Source: Trametes villosa
Lineage: Eukaryota > Basidiomycota > Agaricomycetes > Polyporales > Polyporaceae
DNA: 64,000 bases
Assembly: GCA_002964805.2 (NCBI GenBank)
Contig: PUDQ02000086.1
Location: 62,001-126,000, forward strand
Reading direction: 5' to 3'
This document shows, in pieces, positions 34,601-46,580 of this stretch (positions within the stretch are counted from its first letter, which is position 1; each line of letters starts with the position of its first letter). The position numbers were made by a program, and so were the translations under genes. A model generated the notes under the pieces. The model saw only the letters and a program-made list of their open reading frames with translations, searched no databases and was not told the origin of the DNA.

Positions 34601-37513
34601 AAGCGCGATGGCGTACTTCTGCTGTTCTCCAGGGGTGTCTATGTTGGCGAGAAACAGCACGATGTCGTGTCGGCATACTAAAGCCATCAGACCGGTGTCG
34701 TCGAACTTTTGACCATGCGTTTTCTCATCGGCCGCCTCGTACGATTTCTCGCATTCGTCCAGCGCTGACTCCGGAACCTGGCCCTTGTACTGACGCGCCG
34801 GTTTCTTCCTAGCTGCTGCGATGCGAGCACCTGCGGCGTCAACCTTCTCCTTGGATATGAAATACTGCGGCTCGTAAAACCACGGACTTTCCCCAGCGGA
34901 CGCATTGTGGCGTTGACTGAATGTGGCATCCAACGCAACATGAATGTCGCCTCCATCGCTGGGTTACATTGTCAGAACTCAGTCGATCGTATGAGAATAA
35001 TGTCACCTTTGGAATCTTCGCCCAAATCTAGTGCCTGCGAAGCATGCAGGACACCGTGTCTGGAGTAATCGGCTGCAGCTGCCTGGCTTGAGCGAGTCCG
35101 AGTCCTCCGAAGAGGAATCTACCGTGGCCGTCGTTGCGGTGGGCGGGCTTGATAGCGATGGTTGACGCATAATCAGCTTGCGTCTCAAATAGCCAACGGT
35201 ATATAGACGTACCGACCGGCATCGCGATTGCTGGCCTGTGGTAGTGAACCGCTTCCTGACATGTGGTTCGAGTCTGAGCAGGTGCGATATACAACAGAGA
35301 GGGGCAGATGTTGTTCCCGGCATCACAAGAAACATATGACCACCACACATACGCACCCGTACGTGTTCCGGTCCAAATGTCCGTGTACATACAACAGCGT
35401 GCCGTAAAGTAGGGCGCCGCGAATGTTTGGCGTCACGGATCCGACAGTATCATATTCGAAAAAACACAATCATAAGGGACCCATCCGTCCCAGTAGCGTA
35501 CAAGTACGCGGACGTACATTCACAAGTGTCCACGTAGATGATGGCGGATGTTCGAGCGTACGTTCGACAGAAGTACGGATGCCGGCACGAGCGTGCGAGC
35601 GTACGGCGTGCACGCGGGCGTATGGATATCGGTACGAAGGTCCAAGCGTACGTCAGTAGAGCGTCGGCATGGACGTCCGAACGTATGTCCAGGCGGATGT
35701 TCGAGCGTACGTTCGACGAAAGTACGGATGCCAGCACGAGCATGCGAACGTACGGCGTGCACGTGGGCGTATGGATGTCGGTACGAAGGTCCAAGCGTAC
35801 GTCCGTAGAGCGTCGGCATGGACGTCCGGACGTATGTCCATGTGGATGTATGGATGGAGGTAGGAAGTTTGAAGCGTACATTCACAATATTTCGGCATGG
35901 ACGTTGGGACGTACGTTTGAATGTACGTACGGATGTAGGTGCGAGCGTCGGAGCGTACGTCCGTGAGAATATTGGCATGTATGTTCAAACGTACATCCAT
36001 ACGTCCGTACGGATGTCGGTACGAACAGTGAAGTGTACGACCGTAGGAACCCACAGACGTTCGCATCAACGTTCAAGCATAAGTTCATGTACATTTGTCA
36101 ACGTTCATATGAACGTCGGAACACACGTTTTGAAGAAGATACGAAGAGGTGTTTGAACGTACCAGTAGCAGAATATACAGCCATTTGTCGGTGGATATGT
36201 TCGGATTGCAGGTGAAGTCATGTGTGTGCAAAACACGTTCCCGAATGAAGACCGCATACAGTGGCACAGGTCGTGATGAAGCAGAGGCGAGGCTAGGTCA
36301 GCAAACTAGGTAGTCACGAGCGTAGTAGACTTCTTACCGCCGGCATCTGTACATGAATCAGGAGGTGGTGCCGCGGTCGGTTTGAGGAGAGCATCTCCAG
36401 GCGTATTGAGCTCAGCAGAGATCTAGTGCATGTGCTCAGCACGAGAAGGGAGTGTCGCGGATATGGAACCAGGAAACTCACCGTATTAGGGTAGATCTCC
36501 TTCAGGCAGCGGGCGAGTGCGGCCTCTACCATCTTGTCGGGGTGGCTCCTGAGCTGATCATACCACTGCACTGCGTGACCGAGGCCTCTTCGGAAGGGGT
36601 CCTGTACAGGTTCGCCCTGACAACCCGGTAAGTGCCATCTCGTCTGCGGGGGGTATACCACAAAGACCCACCTTATCGTTCACGATAGGAAAGCCACGGT
36701 TTGTATAGATCGTTTTCAGCGCAGCAGCTAGCGCAGTGACTGCATCCGCAGAGCGTTCAAACAGTGCAAAGTAGAAGTCGAGTAGGTCTATAGAGACAGC
36801 CAAGCGAGGCTGAGACGGCGAAGCAGGGAATAGGCCGTTGGCCACGAGGACGTGGGATATGCTTGTGCAGGCGCAGGATTGGAACGATTCCGAGGCGAGA
36901 TCTGGAGCGATGTGAGCGATGCCATGAGCATACAGCCGAAGTGGACCTTACGATGCGAGTAGAGGCATAATACAGTGGAGTCCTTCACGGCGAGACACTT
37001 CCCCGACGGACAAGAGAACGGCATTGCTTGATATAACGGCTGACGTGCCGGCTGCCCTTGAACTTCCTGCAAATACCGAAGATATGTAGGGACTAGAGCC
37101 GGAATGAGCGAGAGCCAAGTGCCGTATAGTTTTGTAGATTCGTCGTCGGGAAGAAGACGTCGTACGCGTAGAGTGTCCTCGGATGGCCTGTCAGGAGCAG
37201 TAGCGGGTTGCTGCTCGTCCATGAGGATGTCGGCCGTCGAAGGACCGCAGTCGGCCATCTCAACGTCTTCATCGGCTTCAAGGGGAGGTGTTTTGTTGCT
37301 CCTGTCTTCCGGATGTAGTAGCGCGCGGAGCTCATCTTCGGCTAGTTGTTGCCGCAAGGCCGCATCTGGGCGAGGCACGATTGCTGAGTCCTTCCGCGGA
37401 GGACGACGTTTTTTGGGTGTGGCGAAATGTGCCCCTACAGGTTGCTCAGAGCGTTGTGGGGGGCGAGGAGGAGGGGTTTTAGGGGGGGGCAGTATATGTG
37501 ATTCATTGATCAT
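31697..37513 (-). mobile_element. KDZ transposase gene with C-terminal Ulp1-like protease
   Basis: A multi-exon minus-strand gene. After a disordered N-terminus (from 37513) comes a KDZ-associated cysteine-cluster region, spliced in phase (FQSCACTS, VANGLFPASP, LGHAVQWYDQL). The transposase core follows a 1.3-kb intron: TRCPACFAG, DIHVALDATFSQRHN, KFDDTGLMALVCRHD, YDIGCVLD, MHAYGHQWACQ and EGTERLWSKFRKLIG, with the expected acidic and His residues present. Then come a helical segment and the conserved LTASIKKFNGYCDQL...WNIPLP and RRRLGYEADNLCRWYG motifs. The last part is a C48/Ulp1-type protease with HWTLAVV, YFDS and QMNGFDCGVW giving the His-Asp-Cys triad. KDZ elements are DNA transposons expanded in mushrooms. 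I see no stop or frameshift in the recognised exons, so it may be intact; terminal repeats were not identified. Confidence 0.88.
35500..36060. repeat. 12-bp modular repeat array with 149-bp duplication, inside a KDZ intron
   Basis: Dense GTACGT/GGACGT/GGATGT blocks spaced by multiples of 12 bp, so both strands encode four-residue repeats (MDVR-TYVQ-ADVR type). A block of about 149 bp beginning GCGGATGTTCGAGCG at 35544 recurs at 35693 with a few changes, and a third partial copy follows. It falls in the gap between the LKEIYPN exon and the TRCPACF exon of the KDZ gene. Confidence 0.85.
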
Positions 37514-37932
37514 GACGAAGCTGAGAGCGGCGCACAGGTGTGGTGCACTACAGTAGGGATGCCAAGCGAGATATGTAGTCCCAGTTGCAAGATCGGATGG
37601 ATGCCCCGGGAGGGGTAGTAATCCCAACGCGGAAATCTGCGACCGTACTTGAAGCAAAACGATCGTTTGGACATCCGAGCGCATGCCGCTGCGAATCTCT
37701 CAAGATCTTCCACCCGATCTACCAGATCTTACATCCGATTGGAAGCATCTATTTATAGAATCGGCCACGTACTTTTGGATCAAGTCGGTCTCTAAGACTT
37801 ATTTCCCACGAGCCATCAACTGGTCTGAAAGACCCTCCAAAGACCTGCCTTAGGTGGTTTCGCGTCTTGATTCTGAATTCCACCCATCTCCTGCTGCAGC
37901 TCTCAGCTCTCCGCGCTGTGGCAGACTGCATC
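37514..37932. other. divergent intergenic region
   Basis: Spacer between the KDZ gene (-) and the F-box gene (+). No additional gene is supported; it may hold both promoters or the transposon's 5' end. Confidence 0.35.
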
Positions 37933-40259
37933 ATGGCCGACTTGTCGCAATTTCAGGACCTTCCTGTTGAACTGCTACCGCTCGTTGTTCAGCATGTCGT
38001 GCGACCAAGCCATATTGCAGCAATGTGCCTAGTCAACCAGACTTTCTACACGTTCGCCGTGCCGCTACTCTACGAGAGGGTTTTCATCTACGCATGGCAC
38101 AGGGAAGGCAAAGCAAAGGCATGCTCTCTTTTGCACCGACCCACTTGACAAGTTGCTCAACCATGGCGGGCCAGGTTATCAAGTTGTTCAGAACTCTGGC
38201 GGAGTATCCTCACCTAGCCCAGCTGGTACAACGACTCGGTAGGTCTCCCTAAGCCTGCTATCATCTTCAAGTCGCTCTGTGAGCGCACATCAGAACGTGA
38301 GTTGTTCTTACCGCGCGTATGTTCACGAAAGCGATTCCAGCGGATTTCGTACCGATAGACCACAGTACTGCGATTTTACGCTGCTCAGGGATCCTTGAGC
38401 GGTTCGCCCCTTCGGTAGGTCGAGCCACCTCGCACGGCGCACCATGGTCTCGCAGCTCTCGCCGGCATTTGCTGTGGCGGTCGGGTAGGGCTGGCGCCCT
38501 CTACCAGGTGAGTACGCTGCTCGCACTCAGCGTAAATTGCCATAAAGGCTGCTAGTACCGGCTCAGGATGGTGTGGAGGATGTGCTACGAGATTCCTGAA
38601 TGTTCAGTATACATGACTTGCCCTGGATTCCGAGCACGGGAGGCGAGCACTTCTCGGCGAGTGTCTCCGGTATGGTGTGGACAGCCATATCCAGAGCGCA
38701 CGGACGCTCCGAGTTCCATGAGCAGCGTAAAACTCGGACGGGCAATAGATATGAAATCCGCTGTCAATGGTGCATAGGAGGCTGGAGCAGTGTTCTGATC
38801 ATCTGTGGCTTAGGATGCGGCTAGCGTGCTTCCGTCTCCTGACTTTCTTGAGACAACTGCTGACCGCTGAACTCAGTCATACGCGACTTCCCGAAGGCCC
38901 TCCAGTCCGAGGAACACGATGTTATTCTTGAGCTTTGCTTAAATGGTGTCCGGAACTGTCTCAACCTCCGGGCATGCACCTGGACGCGCCATGGCTCGCT
39001 CACCTCTCGCGTTCTGGAGACTCTAGTCGATTGTCCGAAGCTGGCTGAACTAGAGATTAATGGTCAACACAACAACTTCTACAATCCAGACATCCTCCCT
39101 CGCTTTGCGCGTCTGCAGAAGCTATCGCTTATCATGCCCAGCGGTCCGGTCGTCGACGTCTTGCCCTCTTGGATGCAAAAAACTGGGGAGAGCTTGCAGT
39201 TCTTGAGTCTAATCTGCAAGGCAAGCGATCTTGTCTTTGTGGGTCGATATCTCGTCAACATCTGACTGGGATGCTGCGACAGTCGTCAACGCGAGTGAAC
39301 GACGGCCTTCTACACGAGGTCGCGCCACATGTTCCTAACCTAGAATACCTTTACTTTGTCGGCTGCCCCAAAGTCACCCACGAAGGCTTATGGGCCGTGC
39401 TCTCGTCAATCTACAAGGGAATAGTAGGCCTCGGCTTGGAAGGCGTATCGACAGCATTTGTGCGTGTTTCATTTCCGCTACGCTCCAGCTGTCGTGCTGA
39501 CCTTCCGCACAGGACATGGCGATGTTTAGTGAGCGCTGCAACCGCGCGAACACGCTGTCTCGACTGCGCTCCATCACGCTTACGGTGGACGAGCATACCT
39601 CCCTCACCGACTGGCAACGGGACGTCCTCAGCCTTCTCTCGAACGCGCCGCTACAGCAGTTCCACATATCGACCGTCGGCGGGCACGTCAACCATCGGCT
39701 AGGGGACGAGTTCTGCAAAGCGATCGTGACCGCGCACGGTAGTCGGCTGACTCGGTTTTCGGTCCACCGCATGCGTATGAGTATAGCGGCGATCGCGGAC
39801 ATCTGCGCGCGGTGCTCGGTATTGCAGCAACTCTTCATCGTCGTAGAACAGAACGACATGGTCGGTCATAATTTCGTCCTGGGAGCCCTTGCACGGCATA
39901 CTGACAGCGCACAGGACGCGCTTGGTCCGTGTTTGGCCCAGACGCGTCACTTACGAGCGGTCCACGTCAACAGGCCCCTCGACTTCGGCTCGGAAGACGT
40001 CCCGAGGCAGTCCTACGACAAGATACTCGAAATCGCCCGCCAGTGCCCGCCCACCGTCAAGCAGTTTGGATTCAACACGCGCGTTTTCCAGGTGCGTCCA
40101 GCTCTTCCGGCGACTCGAAATCGAAATGAATGCGACATCACTTTCCAGGTTGAGCGATCGGCCAAGGTTACGGAGGAGGGTCACGTTCAGACGGAAGTGA
40201 CGCTATCGCCATACGAGAGCCCCGAGATTCCAGAACAGTTCCTCGTCGTACGGACCTAA
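37933..40259 (+). CDS. F-box protein with LRR-like repeats
   Basis: The ATG at 37933 opens a classical F-box (FQDLPVELLPLVVQHVVRPSHIAAMCLVNQTFY). Exons join as 37933-38118, 38175-38238, 38877-39220, 39283 to about 39468, then about 39515 to 40259 with two optional in-frame introns. Leucine-rich segments follow (NLRACTWTRHGSL, CPKLAELEING, LQKLSLIMPSGP, VPNLEYLYFVGCP, LSRLRSITLTV, SVLQQLFIVVE), ending YESPEIPEQFLVVRT, a tail I know from polypore F-box proteins. Predicted role: SCF ubiquitin-ligase receptor, substrate unknown. Two introns start with GC instead of GT, and intron 2 is 638 nt against the usual 50-60, so it may carry an insertion. Confidence 0.85.
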
Positions 40260-40766
40260 AGGAGGCAATACACCGCGTTCACAGGTCATTGTCGTACAAT
40301 GTGCGGATGTACCCGCTTTCCTAGCACCGGCACGGAATCTGCCCTCGGCGCCGACAGGCCCCCGATTGAGCTTAGCTTCGTCATGTTCTCCTAGGAAGCC
40401 TAGACTGCGGATGAACGGCCCCCGTATCTGTATGTGGGAAATCCTCGAGTCCAGATGGCGGGTCCACGTCGCCGTTGCTTCGTTTCTGCGACAATCACTA
40501 TAGTAAGCCGAAGCAGTTTGCTATAGCGAAGACCGAGGCTGACGTCGTCGCCGGTGGGGTCCAGCTTCTGCACTTACGCAGCACGGCGCGGCGTACAGTC
40601 ATAGGCCGAGGCTGTGCCAATATATACAGCTGTGGGCCTCGATCCCATTAACGGCGCATCGCCTGCAAGTACACTCCGAGACTCCTATCTCTGCCGGTGT
40701 GTAGCGCCACGCAGCGCACAGCTCTCTGTCGTTCACTCGCACTGCGCTGACATCCTATCACAGAAT
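40260..40766. other. intergenic, no gene seen
   Basis: Upstream region of the DUF302 gene. Nothing recognised. Confidence 0.35.
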
Positions 40767-41358
40767 ATGTCTGCGTCGAAGAGTGTCATTGAATACACCG
40801 CCAGGCGTGTCACGTACGACACCCCGCTGTCGTTCGCGGAGGTCTCTGCACGCTTCGAGCGGGAGCTCAAAAAGCCCGCAGGTGGCGCCGCCGTCTTCCG
40901 CGTCCTCGGGACAGCCAAGACCAAAGAGGAGCTGGAGGCTGGTATCATCGCCCTGACAGGCGGACGGGACTTCGTGTATGGATCCCTGCTAACGCTCATG
41001 TCAGACGTCCACATTGACGCTGCTGTCATCTAGGTACATGTTAGAGATGGCGCACCATCGGTGGCTGAAGACATACACGGGCGCGGCGGCGGTGCCGCAG
41101 GCGGTGGTGTACACGTTCGGGAACCCGCTCATCGCGCAGACGATGCTGCAGCGCGATCTCGCCGCGGGCCTCCACATCCCGCCGAAGCTACTGGTGCTGG
41201 AGAATGCGGATGGGAGGGGGACGAAGGTCATCTACGACGACCCAGCGTCGCTGATCGCGTTGCCTGGCGGGGGCGATGAACTGCGGAAGGCGGCTGAAGC
41301 GCTGAGCGCGAAAGTTGAACGGTTGGTGGAGACGGTCCTTGGGGGAAGATCCGAGTGA
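40767..41358 (+). CDS. DUF302-family protein
   Basis: Exons 40767-40975 and 41034-41358 join in phase to 177 residues. The N-terminal third has VTYDTPLSFAEVSARFERELKK, and the second exon starts VYMLEMAHHRWLKTY followed by YTFGNPLIAQTMLQRD and ASLIALPGG. This is the DUF302 pattern of a small alpha/beta fold of unknown biochemical role, common in fungi. No signal peptide or membrane segment is visible. An upstream in-frame ATG (40614) exists, but the MSASKSVIEYTARRV start fits the family. Confidence 0.8.
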
Positions 41359-42168
41359 CGCTCGTAAGTGCTTCACGATACCCTCCCCGTTTTGGGGTGT
41401 TCTGTGGTTCACTGGCGTCTAGGATAGCATCTGGTACAACGAAGCAAGTGTATGTCGAAACATGTTCTCAAGGACGTTGAACTCGCTCCATCACTACACA
41501 TTAGGCTCTCTTTCTACACGAGTGGTCGCTTACTCGTTCGTAGATGATGGGCCTGTGCTTTGAGAAGCTAGCGTCGCTCTTCGACGTTGCGAATGTTATG
41601 GGTGCGTTCCAAATGTCTGCGGGGCCGAGCGCAGTCAACGGTCACAGTGCCATCTGGTTTTCTCTCACGCCGCATGGCTGAACTCACAGCTAGCGTCGAT
41701 ACGCCGCCCCCCAGCGCTGTCAGTACATCGCGTTGGATCATAGCACTAGTCTCCAAACGTCCGCCCATTGTCAACTCACTGCGTCTAGGTTTGTTGTTGA
41801 AGCCAGCGAAGGAGACTAAGTATCGGCTTACACTTGGCAATCTCCTCGAGATCTGCACACTGCGTAAAGCCTGGGCGGTACGGTACGTAAGCCTCTGTGA
41901 ATCTGATGTCGGACCGCATGCAGTGCCTTGCCCTGCCTCGCGACACTAGCACTGGGACCCTCGTGCTCACTATAATTGTACGTATGTCCAGATGATGCAG
42001 GCCTCTCAAATAAAACCCCCACGAGCTCTGGCCGCTCCTCGCTGGAGTTAACAAGTCCCCCTCCACTCTCGCAACACTGTATGTCCGGCGCACACTTGTT
42101 CCTTGGGAAAGCGGCGACATACTAACGGCAATGTCTTCTCGACTCTTCTCAGCCGCTAAGCGTCCGAC
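41359..42168. other. intergenic, no gene seen
   Basis: Open frames on both strands (41587-41949 plus, 42303-41785 minus) show no recognisable domain. Confidence 0.35.
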
Positions 42169-44812
42169 ATGCGGCTGCTCGACACCCAAACTGGCCTCTT
42201 TCACCAGGTTTCGAACCCTATGGATGTCCCGTACGCTGTCCTGAGCCATAGGTGGGACGGGCCGGATCGGGAACAGTCTTATCAACAGGTCTGTGCCATC
42301 CAAGCCTCTTATGAGAATCCCAACACTCTGCGAGTGATATTAGGGTATCTAGGGTGCGCTCTGATCCTTGGACACTGGCTTCCGGCCTCATAGCTGAATA
42401 GCTATTACCAGACGCGCCCTCCTGCATATCATGCCACAAGGAAACGTGAAACTCCGCTCTGCGGTCTCTACTACACCTCTGGCCAGCTTGGTTTTGTATC
42501 TCGCGATCCTCTTGTCAAGTTGTATTCAGTTCATCTTGTCGTACGCCTCGTGTTGGGCACACCCTTCCGTTCTGGACGACCATCGGCTCTCGCGGAAGAT
42601 CCGGGATGCGTGCGCCTACGCGCGCTCCGACGGACACAGATACCTTTGGATCGACTCCTGCTGTATCGACAAGAGCAGCTCCTCAGAGCTCTCGGAGGCC
42701 ATCAACGCGATGTATCGCTGGTACGAGATTGCCGTGGTCTGCTACGCGTACCTCTCCGACGTCCGCAGCGGGCGCGGCGAGCCCGACTTCGACGGGTTCT
42801 TCCGCAGCCAGTGGCACACGCGCGGATGGACGCTTCAGGAGCTCCTCGCGCCGGACGTCGTCGTCTTCCTCTCTGCGAACTGGGAGTACTTCGGCACGAA
42901 GGCGAGCCTGGCGACGATACTCAAACTCCGGCTCGACATCCATCCCCTTGTGCTGACGAAGTTCATCCCCGTGCGGGACATCTGCGTTGCGGAGGTGATG
43001 TCCTGGGCGGCGTCGCGCGAGACGACGCGCGAGGAGGACAGGGCGTACTGCCTGCTCGGCCTCTTCGGCGTCCACATGCCTACGCTCTACGGCGAAGGCA
43101 ACCGCGCGTTCGTCCGACTCCAGGAGGCCATTTGGACAAGGAAACCTGACGCTTCCGTCTTCGCGTGGAACCACACCCGAGTTCCGAAACGCATCGCGGA
43201 GCTGGACAAGTACGATGTTGACCCGAGCATCGGCGAAGGGATGACCGAGTACCGCTCTCGCGTAGGGCGGGTGGAGACGCGCCGAGTCGACTACCTCTCT
43301 CACTTCGCGATCCACCCTGCCGACTTTCTTGTTGGACGGACGGTCGCTTCCCTCACTCCTTCGGAGTATGCAGACTACTTGGGCAACCCGCAGTTCGCGG
43401 TCTCAGGGTGGTCCTTACCGTCGTCGAATGGCACGCCCAGCCCAGTCCCCTACATCCCTGTCAAGACCTTCCTCCCCGCGCCCGCGGCGCCCGACAAGGC
43501 TACCTCTGAGGAGACTTCCAGCTCTCTCTCCAAACTGTATATCCTGCCTCTGCCCTGTACGTGGCGCAATCGCGACTCGCAGGAGCCCGATGGATTGCTC
43601 GGGATCGTCTGTACTGAGCTCGCGCGGAACTCCTCACACGCTGGCCTCTCGGATGGCTCCCTCGCGTCACTCCCGCTTGACTCTCTGAGGGTGCTGCGCC
43701 CCGTAGCGCTACACGACACCGACCGGAAGCGCTCCCTGCAGTCCTCCCGGCTGGTCCTCCTCACCCGCGCGGACATCGCCAAGTGCCGCGCGGCGATCCA
43801 CCCAGGCGGCGCGCTGTTCTGCGACCCGCACTGCCGCGCGCCCCCGCGCTTGACCCGCCTCCCGCCTGTCCGCGAATCGAACCACGTCGAGGAGGCGGAG
43901 CGGGAGACCACCCGCGCCACTATATTGCTTGCGGAGTGGACGTATAGGCTGCTGCATGCGCGCGGGTACGACATCTCTGCGCTAGACAAGCTTCCTCCGG
44001 GTACGGAGAAGGATAATCGCCCGGGACCGGTCCTTGGATACAAGCTGGAGAAGAGGGGCGGAGGTCTTACGATCTTGGTCCAGCACAGCGCGCCTCTCCG
44101 CCGCGGGTACGAGATGGGGTTACGTTTGCGGATAGGCCTGGTGCAGGAGGGCGCGAAGGTTGTCGCGCGTACAGACGCCGAAGGGAGTCCTGAGGATGGT
44201 GCTCTCCCTCCCGCTGATACCAAGGACAAGGGCGGCTCTCGTCCTTCCATACGTACCGAGCTGAAAGAAGACGCTCCTGCTATCATGAAGGCCGAGGACA
44301 GGGAGGATAGCCCCGCTGTCACAGTTCCCTCGGAGGCGAAGGTCGATGTTCCCGCCATCGTGGATACCGAGAGCGCGAACGACCCTTCTCCCACTCTGAC
44401 CAAGGAGGATGGCGCACCCCCCTCCCCGAGTCTCGAGGACGGGAATGATAGCCTCTTCATTGCGAATATCGAGGGGAAGATCGACGCTCCCTCTTCCGTG
44501 GATGCTGAGCGGAAGGACGGGATTCGTTCTCGGGCTCCCTCGAATGCCGAGAAGAAAGACGATGCTGCCCCTTCCACGCTCGTCTCGTGGACGAATTGGC
44601 AGATTGTGGAGGAGGGAACGGGGTGCCCGATGGACCTGCGCGACCCGCGCGACACCGACGACCGGTTCTTCTTCCGGGCGATGTTGCGGTACCAGTCGCG
44701 CGACGCTTACACGCTAGGTATCGAACTCTTGACCGTCACCCTCAGACAGAGATCCGCCAAGGACATCACGGTACCGGAGTCGCAAAGGACGGTTAGTGCA
44801 TCGGAGGCATAG
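42169..44812 (+). CDS. HET-domain protein
   Basis: Exon 1 (42169 to about 42330) carries MRLLDTQTG and YAVLSHRWDG. After an intron whose borders I cannot fix (acceptor probably before 42530), the frame runs to 44812. HET motifs: YLWIDSCCIDKSSSSELSEAIN, YEIAVVCYAYLSDV, WHTRGWTLQELLAP, then EEDRAYCLLGLFGVHMPTLYGEG, which is especially well kept. A long variable C-terminal region follows, with an acidic Ser/Pro-rich segment (about 44200-44600) and a final conserved-looking block (FFFRAMLRYQSRDAYTLGIEL). It shares start and architecture with the HET gene at 915 but lacks that gene's Pro/Arg insert. Role in non-self recognition is inferred from the domain. Confidence 0.88.
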
Positions 44813-45030
44813 GACTTGTGTTTTGTGAACGTCTGAACTGTCGATGGACACTACTGCTGTACGATCTTTACGGTTTTCACTTCGCGCTATAGGCTGGGAC
44901 ACGCCCATCATGATCATCTGTATATATCTTCACATTCGTCGCAATCCCTTGTCCTTCACATCATGAAACGAGCGGCGCTCGGATACAACCACACAATAGC
45001 CAAAGTTATTGAGTCTAAATCTGGAACTCA

Positions 45031-46580
45031 TCACCGGTACAGCTGATACGAAGGCGGGAGCGTGCCAGTGGACTCAGCCATGCTAAGTCGCTCGAGCTCT
45101 TCCCCAGGAGGCCCGCCCGCCAGACGGAGTCCCCCATCCATAGACTGTCGCCTCCGCCCCGAACCATGATGGGCAGCGCTTAGATCTCCCACCTCGTTCT
45201 CCAGTGTGTCGTCCAGAGGGTCCAACGTGGCCGCGGCCATCGGTGAAAGAGATGTGTCCCGCAGAATGTCCAGTTGCTTCTCGTCTCCGTGACCGTCGTA
45301 CCCTGAATGCGAGGGAACTCCAATCTGTGTGATTGTCGACGGGAAGATGCCATGCGCCTGAGAGAGAGCCTCACTGGCAATTTCGCGGTCGGCGAGTGTG
45401 TGGCTACTCGTGGCAAGTGTTGCTGGAGTTGCATTCTGGAAGACGGAGCCTTCTACCATGACTGTCAGCGTATTTCCGGCTACCAGGCGTATCATAAACT
45501 CACCTGAATAAGCCCCTCCCTTCCCTGTAAAGTACCCGTTGCGCCCGTGGTGTCGCCTCCTCCTCCACCAGCAACCCGAAAGGATTACGAGCAACAGTAG
45601 GACTCCGGCGATCGCACCTCCCACTATAGCCCCCCGCGCCATCGTCCGCGACCCTGCGCTGAGCGGTTGCCCCTTATCGGCGCCGCCGTCGCTTGCCTGA
45701 GGGTTGGAAGACGTGGTTATAGACTGCGGGTCACCTGTCGGTAGTGATGTCATCGAGCCGGAACCTGGGGCAAGTGTTACAGCTGTATGCGCGGAGGCCA
45801 CCGTCGCTTCACTAATGGACACAGTGTACGTGGAGAGGGTGGGTTGTGGAGAGGAGGATATCTTCCCATCAGCTTCGGTAGACACAGCCTGTCTGTCGGA
45901 TGCCGTGTCGCCGCCTGCCAGGGCGATCGAAGACGTTGTTCCACCAAGGGAAGTACTGGGTGGATTTAACAGGCTTGTCGTCGAAGAGCCATCGCCTCCC
46001 GCCCACCCCGTATCCGAAGCCGGAGGCACGGCTTGCGCAGAAGTCGTCCCGTCGTCGCCGGGGACCTCGACCTGAATGTAATCGAACCACATCTGCTCGC
46101 CGAGGTTTTCGATGGTGAGGACATGGGGTCCGTACGGGATCTCGCCAGACGCGAAGAACAGGCGGCGGTGGGCGACGGTCGTGATCTCGCTCGGGGGCAG
46201 GAAGACGGCCGGCGCCTTGCCGTCGATGCTGTACTCGGAACGCATGTCAAACATCCCAACTGGCTCGAATGCGCCGTACACGGCCACCGCGCTGCCTGCG
46301 CCACCCTTTTAGTTGAGTGCGCGACTTGATGAGCTCTCGAGGGAATCATGAGCTCACCGGTGAACTGGATGCTCGCAACTGCTCCACTGTCGTTTGAATA
46401 GGTTATAGTGCCTTGGTAGTTGAACTGCTGCTGAGGATCACCGCTCGGGGCTGGTACCCACGATCCCGTATATTGAACGCGAGGGTCCGCGTCGTCGATC
46501 ATCAGAGTGGCCCCCCATGCGATGCTGAAAAGACAGAGGAGGGGAAAAAGTGCGGTCGCGGCCACCGAAGCGAGAACCAT
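45031..46580 (-). CDS. secretory single-pass transmembrane protein
   Basis: The ATG at 46580 opens a signal peptide (MVLASVAATALFPLLCLFSI, cleavage near AWG). The ectodomain begins LMIDDADPRVQYTGSW and, across a spliced intron (QFTG to SAVAVYG), continues with VAHRRLFFASGEI, HVLTIENLG and WFDYIQVEV, typical of a beta-sandwich. A long Ser/Thr-rich, probably O-glycosylated stalk leads to one membrane segment (GAIVGGAIAGVLLLLVILSG) followed by WWRRRRHHGR. The cytoplasmic tail, after another small intron near 45500, ends PPSYQLYR. The layout matches a common basidiomycete cell-surface family of unknown ligand, Mid2/sensor-like in plan. About 460 residues. Confidence 0.8.

Noticed and set aside
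13048..36060. CRISPR arrays
   Set aside because: Units of 12 or 36 bp have no repeat-spacer alternation, and the organism is a fungus.
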